Source: Pseudomonas sp. FP2309 (GTDB lineage: Bacteria; Pseudomonadota; Gammaproteobacteria; Pseudomonadales; Pseudomonadaceae). Taken from it: 64,000 nt of DNA. The position numbers and the translations under genes are program-made. The notes below the pieces were generated by a model. That model was given only the letters and a program-made list of their open reading frames with translations. It was not told where the DNA came from and did not search any database. Shown here piece after piece: positions 55,922-64,000 of this stretch. The stretch's first letter is position 1; each line of letters opens with the position of its first letter. The stretch spans positions 4,658,501 to 4,722,500 of the forward strand of contig NZ_CP117439.1 of assembly GCF_030687575.1 (NCBI RefSeq), in the 5' to 3' direction.

Positions 55922-58900
55922 AACAACACTCCTTGTTCCCACGCGGGCTCAACCTTGGAAGGAATGGGCTTACCCTGAAACAGCAGATCCAGGCTTTCGA
56001 TCAACTCACGAGGCGGCCGGGTGAAATATGCGCCTTGGCTGACGGCCTGGGTACCGCGCAGGAACACGTACAACGCGCCGCCCACATGGCGCTCGTAGTC
56101 GTAGTCCGGCAGGCGTGCCTTCAGTTGGCGGTGCAGGGCGAGCAGGTAAAGCACGTATTGCAGGTCATACCGATGCTCGAGGATCGACTGCTCCATGGCT
56201 TCCTGGGTGTAGGCCGAATCGTCAGGGCCGAGCCAGTTGGATTTGTAATCGGCCACGTAGTAACGGCCGTCGTGCTCGAAGGTCAGGTCGATAAACCCTT
56301 TGAACATGCCATTGAGCAGCACCGGCTCGGCGGCCACTCGGGAGACGCCATTGTGGGTGTGCTGACACACCAGCTTGTCGAGGGTGAGCACGTCGACCCT
56401 GTGGCTGGCGAACCAGAACTCCATTTCAACTTGATACTTGTGCAGGCTGCTGAGGCTTACCTGACTGTTACCTACCGACAAAGGCGTTTGCAGCAAGTGC
56501 CCCAGCCAATCACTGAGGGTGATGATCCAACCCTCCCAGTTACGGCGATTACAGCGGGCGCCTACGGCATGTTCGATCGCGTCCGGCGTCACGTTGAAAC
56601 CCTCCTCGCCGGCCCACTCCAGCAAACCGTGAAGGAAGGTCCCAGGGTTGGGCCCGCGTGGGAAACGGTGAATGTCACCGCCGGACGCTGCCACTTCGCG
56701 CGGTGCATCTGGGTCCAGGCGTTCGTCATCGAACAGCTTTTGTGCTTGGGGGCTTTCGGGGGCTTCGAGTTGGGCCACGCTCATGCTGTCACCAATACGC
56801 AACGCGCTGTAGGACGCGATCCACCAGTTCTCGGCGGCCTTGCGCTTGGGCAGCAACGGCGCGAGCAAGGCAGCCTGGTTGCGCGGCGGGTGGAACAGGA
56901 TGTCCTGCGCTTCAGGCACGTGGCCATAGCCGATAGCTGCGCAGCCATCCTGAAGATCCAGCAACCAGCGCGCCAGACCGGCGGATTCCGCCAACGACGC
57001 ACCGGCGCCCAGCAGATAACCCAGGGCTGACAGGTGCAACACCGAACTGTTGCTGTTACCGCGCTTGAGGTCGACCACGCCGAGCCAGCAGGCATGTTTG
57101 GCGCGCGTCAGGGCCACGTAGAACAGACGCAGGTCTTCGGCCAGGCGTTCGTCATCGGCCTGGGCAATCAGCTCGGCGGTCGGACGCAGGCTCACCTGGG
57201 ATTTACCGTTTTGGTCATGGTAGTGCAGTGGCAATCGGCTGCCGTCCACCGGTTTGGCCGAGCAAATGAACGGCAGGAAGACCAACTCGTACTCCAGCCC
57301 CTTGGATTTGTGGATGGTCACGACCTTGACCAATTGCTCATCACTTTCCAGGCGCAGGATCTGCTCTTCGCCGGCCTGACCCGACAACGCCAGGTGTTCA
57401 GCCAGATGGCGTATCAGCGCCTGCTCACCGTCCAACTCGGACGCCGCCTGTTGCAGCAGTTCACTGAGGTGCAACAAGTTGGTCAACACGCGCTCGCCAT
57501 CGCTGCGGGCGATCAGGGTTTGTGGCAGTTTGAAATCGTGGAGCAGACGACGCAGCATCGGCAGCACGCCTTGGCTACGCCAAATCGCGCGGTAGCCACG
57601 GAACTGCATCACGCGGGTTTCCCACGCCAGTTCGTCCTGGTTCAGACGCTCCAGTTCCGCCAGGGACAGGTTCAGCGTGACGCAGGCCAGAGCGGCACGC
57701 AGCGGGCGCTCGACGTCGGGCTCGGCGCAGGCTTTGAGCCAGGCCAGCAGATCGTGGGCTTCCTGGGCGGCGAAGACTGAATCTTTATCCGACAGGTACA
57801 CGCTGCGCACGCCACGGGCGGCCAATTCGGCGCGTACGGCCTGGGCCTCCTTGCCATCGCGCACAAGGATGGCGATGTCAGACGGCAGTACACCGCTGAA
57901 ACTGTCATCCGGCTGTAGGAAACCGGCCGTGCCTTGCTGCCCGCCGTTGAGCAATTGGACAATTTGCGTCGCGCACGCGGCGGCCAGTTGCTGACGGTAA
58001 ACCGCGTTGGAAACAGGCTGATCGGTGGGCAAGTGCCAGAGGTTCATCGCCGGCAACGCTTGGCCATCGACCTGCAGTTTTTCCTTGCGGCCTTGGGATA
58101 ACACCGGCTGAAACGGCACCGGGTTATTGCCATTTTGTTCACGGAACAAAAACGCGCCTCGGCCCGTTTCTGCACGCTGAAATACATGGTTGACCGCCTC
58201 GACCATGGCATGGCTGGAGCGGAAGTTGGTACCCAGCGTGTGGTGACGCCCGGTAGTGGACTGACGCGCGCGCAAATAGGTGTAGATATCGGCGCCACGG
58301 AAGGCGTAGATCGCCTGCTTGGGGTCACCGATCAGGAACAGGCCGCTGTCGAGGTGGTTCTCTTCGATGCGGTAGATGCTGTCGAAGATGCTGTATTGCA
58401 CCGGGTCGGTGTCCTGAAATTCGTCGATCAGGGCGACGGGGAATTGCTCGCGGATCACGCTGGCCAGGCGCTCGCCGCCGTCGGCCTGCAGCGCGGCGTT
58501 GAGGCGGATCAACATATCGTCGAAGCCCATTTCGGCACGCCGGCGTTTTTCTTCTTCAAAGCGTTTACCGACCCACGCGGCGGCATGTTGCAGCACGGCG
58601 GCATCGGGGGTGGGCAAAGCGTCGAGGCTGGCCTTGAGACCGGCCATGGCGTCGATCGCGGGGTGCTGCGGTGGCTCGCCCTTCCAGGCTTCAGCCATGC
58701 CATCGGGTGTCAGGCGGGTGAACCCGGTGCCGATGTCCAGTTGTTCGAGGGTTTCGTCCGCGGCCCAAGCGCTGATCTTTTCGAACCAGGGTTCGAAGTA
58801 ACGGGCCTGCATCTTGCGACCGTCGACCGCTTTGGCGGCCACCGCTTGCAGGCAGATATCGCGCAATTGGGCGGCCCACTGTTGCCAGGGCGCTTTGATG

Positions 58901-59592
58901 CTTTTCAGGGCTTCGCGACGCTCGTGCAGGCAGGCGCTGATGAGCTCGGCTGGCTCGCGGGTTTCGTCGCTGGGACGTTCGCTGCCGAACAGTGCGCGTA
59001 CCCGTGGCATTAACGCGGCGGGGCCACCCCAGTTGCTGCGCACCCAGTTGAGTGCGTCGTCGTGCATCGGGTAGCAAAACAACCGCCAGTAATCGCGTAG
59101 TACTTCGCCCAGCAGGTCGCTGTGATCGGTTTCCAGGGTCTGGGTGAACAGGCTGCCGCTGTCGAACGCATGTTCGCGCAGCATGCGCTGACACCAACTG
59201 TGGATGGTCGAGACGGCGGCCTCGTCCATCCACTGGGCCGCAATGTCCAGACGGTTGGCGCACGCGGGCCATTGTTCAGGAAGGTATTGCTCGCGCAGGT
59301 CCGCGATGAGGGCGTCCGGTGGGTCGATTTCGTCGCGAAAGAAGCGTGCGGCTTCGGCCAGACGAATGCGGATACGTTCGCGCAGTTCTTTGGTGGCCGC
59401 GTCAGTGAAGGTCACCACCAGGATTTGCGGCGGCAGCAATTCTCGGCCAAAGCCTGCATCGTCGCCGCCATGGCCGAGCACGAGGCGCAGGTACAGGGCG
59501 GAAATGGTAAATGTCTTGCCGGTGCCGGCACTGGCTTCAATCAGCTGGCTGCCTTTTAACGGGAAGGCCAGGGCCAAGGGTTTGCTGCTCAT
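55918..59592 (-). CDS. recB: exodeoxyribonuclease V subunit beta
   Basis: A 1224-residue helicase-nuclease subunit. The UvrD-type helicase begins with LIEASAGTGKTFTISALYLR, with LIDEFQDTDPVQY (motif II) and LIGDPKQAIYAFRGAD (motif III). The C-terminal nuclease domain has YYVADYKSNWLG, the Asp..DYK active site, and the QLQYVLYLLAL-type segment. It processes double-strand breaks with RecC and RecD. Start overlaps the recC stop (ATGA), so all three subunits are translationally coupled. Confidence 0.96.
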   Translation of the reverse strand: MSSKPLALAFPLKGSQLIEASAGTGKTFTISALYLRLVLGHGGDDAGFGRELLPPQILVVTFTDAATKELRERIRIRLAEAARFFRDEIDPPDALIADLREQYLPEQWPACANRLDIAAQWMDEAAVSTIHSWCQRMLREHAFDSGSLFTQTLETDHSDLLGEVLRDYWRLFCYPMHDDALNWVRSNWGGPAALMPRVRALFGSERPSDETREPAELISACLHERREALKSIKAPWQQWAAQLRDICLQAVAAKAVDGRKMQARYFEPWFEKISAWAADETLEQLDIGTGFTRLTPDGMAEAWKGEPPQHPAIDAMAGLKASLDALPTPDAAVLQHAAAWVGKRFEEEKRRRAEMGFDDMLIRLNAALQADGGERLASVIREQFPVALIDEFQDTDPVQYSIFDSIYRIEENHLDSGLFLIGDPKQAIYAFRGADIYTYLRARQSTTGRHHTLGTNFRSSHAMVEAVNHVFQRAETGRGAFLFREQNGNNPVPFQPVLSQGRKEKLQVDGQALPAMNLWHLPTDQPVSNAVYRQQLAAACATQIVQLLNGGQQGTAGFLQPDDSFSGVLPSDIAILVRDGKEAQAVRAELAARGVRSVYLSDKDSVFAAQEAHDLLAWLKACAEPDVERPLRAALACVTLNLSLAELERLNQDELAWETRVMQFRGYRAIWRSQGVLPMLRRLLHDFKLPQTLIARSDGERVLTNLLHLSELLQQAASELDGEQALIRHLAEHLALSGQAGEEQILRLESDEQLVKVVTIHKSKGLEYELVFLPFICSAKPVDGSRLPLHYHDQNGKSQVSLRPTAELIAQADDERLAEDLRLFYVALTRAKHACWLGVVDLKRGNSNSSVLHLSALGYLLGAGASLAESAGLARWLLDLQDGCAAIGYGHVPEAQDILFHPPRNQAALLAPLLPKRKAAENWWIASYSALRIGDSMSVAQLEAPESPQAQKLFDDERLDPDAPREVAASGGDIHRFPRGPNPGTFLHGLLEWAGEEGFNVTPDAIEHAVGARCNRRNWEGWIITLSDWLGHLLQTPLSVGNSQVSLSSLHKYQVEMEFWFASHRVDVLTLDKLVCQHTHNGVSRVAAEPVLLNGMFKGFIDLTFEHDGRYYVADYKSNWLGPDDSAYTQEAMEQSILEHRYDLQYVLYLLALHRQLKARLPDYDYERHVGGALYVFLRGTQAVSQGAYFTRPPRELIESLDLLFQGKPIPSKVEPAWEQGVLL

Positions 59593-62500
59593 GCGCCGGC
59601 CTCCTCGCCTGTGAGTGAACGCCATGGGGCATCGATCAGCGGGCGATAAAGAGTTTCGCACCAACCTTCGAATTCTTCACTGGCAATCAACGCGGCGTAA
59701 TCGGGGAATTGTCGAGTGAGTGCCGGGCTTTCGCGGCGTTCACCGTCGGTGGTCTGGCCGTCGCCTTCATAGGCTTTGCTGGCCGCGGCCTGGGCTTTGG
59801 CCGGGTCGGTTTGACTCAGCCAGGCAAGCGCGGTTTTGACGGCCACCGGAAGTGGCTTTTGCATGCCGTGGCGCCAGGCCAGCAGCAGGTCGCCAAGGAT
59901 TCGCTCAGCGGACGCTTTCTCCAAGGGAGCCAACAACAAGGTGTCGTCGCTGGCGACCAAACCGGTGCTCAACGGCAGGCCGCAGGCGCAGGCGACCACA
60001 TGATTGACCCATGGGCGGATCAAGCGATGCCACTTGCGCGTCTTGATCGAGCCGATACTGTTGGGGATGGTGGTGACGCTGAGCAAACCACCGTCACCCC
60101 GCCGATGCAGGCCACTGATCCAGCCGTCCAGCGCGATGCCTTGATACTCAAAACTGACCGGTTCGGCAGCGGTGTGCGGGATCGGCCAGAGCGCTAGCAC
60201 GTGTTGGTAGCGTTGCAGCAGATCGGGCAACGGCTCGATCAATTCGTTGCGCAGGCACTCGCCGAAGCCGACCATGGGCAACAGGCCACTGCCTTGCAAA
60301 CGCAACGCCTGGGCGTTGAGGGCTTGGTCGAGATGATCGGGCTGTGACAGTGCGGCGTTCAGCAAGCTGTCGCTCAGGCTGTAGCGTTGCAACGCATCGA
60401 GAACGAAGGGTTCTTCATCGGCCAACGGCGCCTCAGCGGCTTCGAAGAATACTTTCAGACGCTGGCTGAAGAAGTGTTTGACCGGGTTGCGCAGGAAATC
60501 TTGTAACTGACCGAGGCTGAGCGGATCTTCCTGCTGGTGTTGGGCCAGTTCGTCTTCTGCCATCACGGCCTGTGGCGCCTCGTGAAGCATCTGCCACTCG
60601 CGGGCATAGCTGAAGAGTGGGTCACCTTCGTGGAAATAGCGGGCGCTGAACGGCTGGAGCGGGTGTTCCTGGGTCATTGCGTTGAGTAAAGCGGTCGCTT
60701 CAGCGTGATGCCAGCCGCTTGCGATATGGTCGCGAAGTTGGCCAACCAGCACCGATGCCGGGCGCTCGCTGTTATCCCGAATGCTGCGGCCCACCCAGCT
60801 GATGTACAGCTGCTCGCGGGCGGACAACAGTGCCTCGAGCAGCAGGTAGCGGTCGTCCTCACGGCGTGACCGATCGCCCGGGCGGTAGTCGCTGCCCATC
60901 AGGTCGAAATCCAACGGCGGCTGGGCGCGGGGATAGTCGCCATCGTTCATACCAAGCAGGCAAACAAGCTTGAAGGGGATCGCGCGCATGGGCATCAATG
61001 TACAAAAATTGACAGCACCTGCGAGGAAGCGCTGGGAGAGTCGACCCTGATCCAGTCCGGCGAGCCAGGCTTCTCGGACTACGGTGAGGGGTAACTCGTC
61101 CTGCAGGCCAACGGACTCGCAGGTTTCCAGCCAGGTCTCCCTGAGTTGTTCGAGCTGACCCAAGAGGAAGTCGTCGTGTTCGCTGCTTGGGAGGAAGAAC
61201 AGTTGCATCAGACGTTGCAGGCGCTCGCTCCATTGTTGAGGAGCAGCGGGTTGTGACAAGGCGTTATGCGCATCGTTGAGTGCGTCGAGCAACGCGACCA
61301 GCGGGCCGATCAGTGCCGCGTCGAGGCCGCCGATTTCGTCGTAGGGTTCGATTCCTTCACAGGCGGCACCGCTGCCAACGGCGTAACCGAGCAACATGCG
61401 GCGCAGGCCGAATCGCCAGCTGTTTTGCTCAAGGTCACCCGGCAGACCGAGCCCCGCGCGCTGCTCGGCATTGAGGCCCCAACGGATGCCGGCACCTTCG
61501 ATCCAGAGGTGCAGCGTAGGCAGGTCGCGCTCTTTGATGGCGAAACGTTCGCGCAAAGCGGGGACGTCGAGCAGGTCGAGAATTTCGCTGACGGGGAAGC
61601 GGCTGTCGGGAAGTTTGAGCAGATGCTCGACGGCAATCAGCAGAGGATCGCGGCCGCGTTGGCCTTGGTCGGTGAGGGTGAAGGGGATAAAACGCGGGTC
61701 GCTTCTTTCCAACTGGCCAAATACGGCGCGAATGTGCGGCGCGTAGCTGTCGACATCGGGGACCATGACGATGACGTCCCGAGGACGCAATGTTGGGTCG
61801 GCACTGAAGCGATGGAGCAATTGGTCGTGGAGAATTTCCACTTCGCGTTGGGCGCTGTGGGCGATATGGAAACGGATTGATGTATCACGCGACAGATCGA
61901 CAGCGGGCCATAATTCGCGCGTTTCATTGAGCGGGCGTAACTCAAGGATGTCGTCCTGAAGCTGGTTGAGCAGTGTGGTGGGTTCGCTGTCGCTGAACAG
62001 GTCGATGCGCCCGTCGCGAAAGGCGGCACGATAGCTGTCGGGATCGTCATAGCTGTCGAGCAGGCTGATGTAGTCTCGACCCTGTTTGCCCCATGCGGCC
62101 AGCAATGGATGGGCGTGCTGGTGCAGGGCTTGTGGGTCGATAGTGACCGGCATGCCGGCCTTGCGTGCCTGGCGTTTGTACTCGTTACGCAGCAGGTCCT
62201 TGTCGGCAACGATGTCGGACCAATGGTGGCGACAAGGGTTGTGCACGCACAGCAGGACCTGACTGAAACGGGCTAAGCCGGCAAGGGCTTCGAGCGCTTG
62301 CGCAGGCAGGGAAGAAATCCCGAAAACGATCACTCGCGAAGGCAATCCCTTGGGCGCCTCCTCAAGCCTATTGATACGTTCGATGAAGCGTTGATGAACG
62401 CCGGCACGACTTTCGGCCATGCCCTCTTCCCCTACATCCAGCAGCAGTGCTCGCCATAATTGGGCTTGCCAGCAGTTGGCGGCGTCCAGAGGCTTGGCGT

Positions 62501-63038
62501 CACCCCGGCCGTTACGCAATTGGTGGCGGCCGGCGGCCCAGTCTTCCAGCCAGTCGGCGCGGTAGACCTGATATTGGTCGAACAGATCTGCCAGGCGCTC
62601 GGCCAGTTGATAGCGCTTGCGCAGGTCAGTGTCTTGGGTCAGGAAACGCTGCAACGGTTCGAAGTGCGGTTGATCGATGAGCTCAGGAAGCAGACGCATC
62701 AGGCGCCAGGTGAGTGGGGCCTTATCGAGCAAGGACTTCGGGGGAATTTCGTCACGGCCCAGGACCATGCGGTAAAGCTGCCACATGAAGCTGCCGGGGA
62801 GTTGCACGTCGATGGCCGCGGCGATACCGCAGCCGCCCATGTCATCCTCTTGCGGGTCTTCAGCCAGGGCTAACTTAAGCCATTGGGCGATGCCGTTGCT
62901 TTGGACCAGGGCGATTTCGTTCTCAAGGGGCGCCAGGGGGTAACGGCGCATCCAGCTCACCACCAGACTGCGCAGTTCATCCAGGCGATTGCCGTGAACC
63001 ACCATGAATCCAGCACTGAGGGACGTCGCATCCGGCAT
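59589..63038 (-). CDS. recC: exodeoxyribonuclease V subunit gamma
   Basis: A 1149-residue RecC, the Chi-recognition subunit with dead helicase folds. Family segments include MVVHGNRLDELRSLVVSWM, NEIALVQSNGIAQWLKLALA, GFSSLPAQALEAL-like ISSLPAQALEALAG, and LLGMNDGDYPRAQPPLDFDLM. First gene of recCBD, transcribed in the same direction as, and about 140 bp downstream of, the 5S gene; the rrn terminator at 63129-63164 lies between them. Confidence 0.95.
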   Translation of the reverse strand: MPDATSLSAGFMVVHGNRLDELRSLVVSWMRRYPLAPLENEIALVQSNGIAQWLKLALAEDPQEDDMGGCGIAAAIDVQLPGSFMWQLYRMVLGRDEIPPKSLLDKAPLTWRLMRLLPELIDQPHFEPLQRFLTQDTDLRKRYQLAERLADLFDQYQVYRADWLEDWAAGRHQLRNGRGDAKPLDAANCWQAQLWRALLLDVGEEGMAESRAGVHQRFIERINRLEEAPKGLPSRVIVFGISSLPAQALEALAGLARFSQVLLCVHNPCRHHWSDIVADKDLLRNEYKRQARKAGMPVTIDPQALHQHAHPLLAAWGKQGRDYISLLDSYDDPDSYRAAFRDGRIDLFSDSEPTTLLNQLQDDILELRPLNETRELWPAVDLSRDTSIRFHIAHSAQREVEILHDQLLHRFSADPTLRPRDVIVMVPDVDSYAPHIRAVFGQLERSDPRFIPFTLTDQGQRGRDPLLIAVEHLLKLPDSRFPVSEILDLLDVPALRERFAIKERDLPTLHLWIEGAGIRWGLNAEQRAGLGLPGDLEQNSWRFGLRRMLLGYAVGSGAACEGIEPYDEIGGLDAALIGPLVALLDALNDAHNALSQPAAPQQWSERLQRLMQLFFLPSSEHDDFLLGQLEQLRETWLETCESVGLQDELPLTVVREAWLAGLDQGRLSQRFLAGAVNFCTLMPMRAIPFKLVCLLGMNDGDYPRAQPPLDFDLMGSDYRPGDRSRREDDRYLLLEALLSAREQLYISWVGRSIRDNSERPASVLVGQLRDHIASGWHHAEATALLNAMTQEHPLQPFSARYFHEGDPLFSYAREWQMLHEAPQAVMAEDELAQHQQEDPLSLGQLQDFLRNPVKHFFSQRLKVFFEAAEAPLADEEPFVLDALQRYSLSDSLLNAALSQPDHLDQALNAQALRLQGSGLLPMVGFGECLRNELIEPLPDLLQRYQHVLALWPIPHTAAEPVSFEYQGIALDGWISGLHRRGDGGLLSVTTIPNSIGSIKTRKWHRLIRPWVNHVVACACGLPLSTGLVASDDTLLLAPLEKASAERILGDLLLAWRHGMQKPLPVAVKTALAWLSQTDPAKAQAAASKAYEGDGQTTDGERRESPALTRQFPDYAALIASEEFEGWCETLYRPLIDAPWRSLTGEEAGA

Positions 63039-63128
63039 AACGGCTTCCTTGGGAAAAGCAAAATCGAGGCATGGACTTTAGCACTGAAGGCGACCGTAAT
63101 AACCTCTCCCCGTACTTTCCGAGCGCCC

Positions 63129-63164
63129 AAAACAAAACCCCTGTCTGCGTAAGCAAACAGGGGT
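63129..63164 (-). terminator. rRNA operon terminator
   Basis: On the minus strand ACCCCTGT-(12 nt)-ACAGGGGT is followed by TTTGTTTTG, 13 bp beyond the 5S 3' end. Confidence 0.88.
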
Positions 63165-63176
63165 TCTGGAATTTAA

Positions 63177-63292
63177 TCTTGACGATGACCTACTCTCACA
63201 TGGGGAAACCCCACACTACCATCGGCGATGCATCGTTTCACTACTGAGTTCGGGATGGGATCAGGTGGTTCCAATGCTCTATGGTCGTCAAG
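63177..63292 (-). rRNA. rrf: 5S rRNA
   Basis: The minus strand reads TTGACGACCATAGAGCATTGG, shortened here to its first bases, through GAACTCAGTAGTGAAACG and GATGGTAGTGTGGGGTTTCC to the pairing 3' end GTCATCGTCAAG. These are the standard gammaproteobacterial 5S segments. Ends are set by the complementary termini (stem I). Confidence 0.96.
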
Positions 63293-63450
63293 AAATTCGT
63301 GTACTGACTCGTGACCAAACGGCCTCGCTTCAGCAAATTGGGTATGTGACAGCTTTCGGTGTTTTGCGATCTACAAACTTTCGGTTCGTCTCGTCTTCAC
63401 ACACCGCAATCTGATGCCCTTTCAGGTTCTCAAATTGCTTGGGTGTTATA

Positions 63451-64000
<550 letters not shown>

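Overview
The window looks like a chromosomal segment from a Pseudomonas of the fluorescens group. Support comes from GC-rich coding with typical Pseudomonas gene orders (rplU-rpmA-obg-proB-creA; ispB next to rplU; recC-recB-recD beside an rRNA operon), an awsXRO/yfiRNB diguanylate cyclase locus, a PpSB1-type short LOV photoreceptor, and REP/REPIN-like palindromes between genes. I see no prophage, insertion sequence, CRISPR array or tRNA. Almost all of the window is coding, and no gene-free gap exceeds 300 bp.

Layout. 1-2550: a minus-strand set of class II aldolase-like protein, MEST-like alpha/beta hydrolase and a truncated SDR. 2846-8719: flavodoxin, then a blue-light module (short LOV protein, conserved hypothetical, cobalamin-ligand-less LitR/CarH-type MerR repressor) divergent from a monooxygenase-domain membrane protein and folM-folE-folX for tetrahydromonapterin, followed by DUF1244 and HopJ-family genes. 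8811-19739: housekeeping (trxB, cysZ, a GT4 glycosyltransferase, old yellow enzyme, glutathione peroxidase, creA, proB, obg, rpmA, rplU, ispB, a PhnA-like zinc-ribbon protein) and a small gene under a clear Fur box. 19876-28540: fklB, a 1916-residue toxin-like protein and an HBM-type chemoreceptor. 28732-38492: a glyoxalase-fold protein, a D-aminoacylase/RpiR regulator/GntP permease operon, an LprI-like protein, a SulP transporter, mdaB with a LysR gene, and a TauE/SafE exporter with a divergent LysR gene.

38577-47705 is an aromatic catabolic island: kynU/kynR, catR/catBCA, aroP, and kynB-kynA with a divergent cupin gene. Together these cover tryptophan uptake, conversion to anthranilate, and catechol ortho-cleavage as far as 3-oxoadipate enol-lactone. 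The anthranilate dioxygenase that would link the two halves is not in the window. Similar AT-rich dyads upstream of kynU and kynB suggest both are controlled by KynR. 47763-51262 holds mmsB-mmsA (valine/propionyl metabolism) with a divergent LysR regulator. 51394-53715 is awsO-awsR-awsX (c-di-GMP signalling). 53852-63038 is recD-recB-recC. From 63131 to the right edge are the rrn terminator, 5S rRNA and the 3' part of 23S rRNA, all on the minus strand.

The most unusual items are: (i) the giant toxin-like protein, built from three ~350-residue repeats, a hydrophobic segment and two ~315-residue repeats of which only the second keeps the GExH-type motif; (ii) the LOV/LitR/pterin light module; (iii) a bacterial homologue very close to the vertebrate imprinted gene product MEST; and (iv) phased palindromes at the kyn promoters. 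Names and functions rest on sequence features read by eye and on recalled family knowledge; no database search was run.
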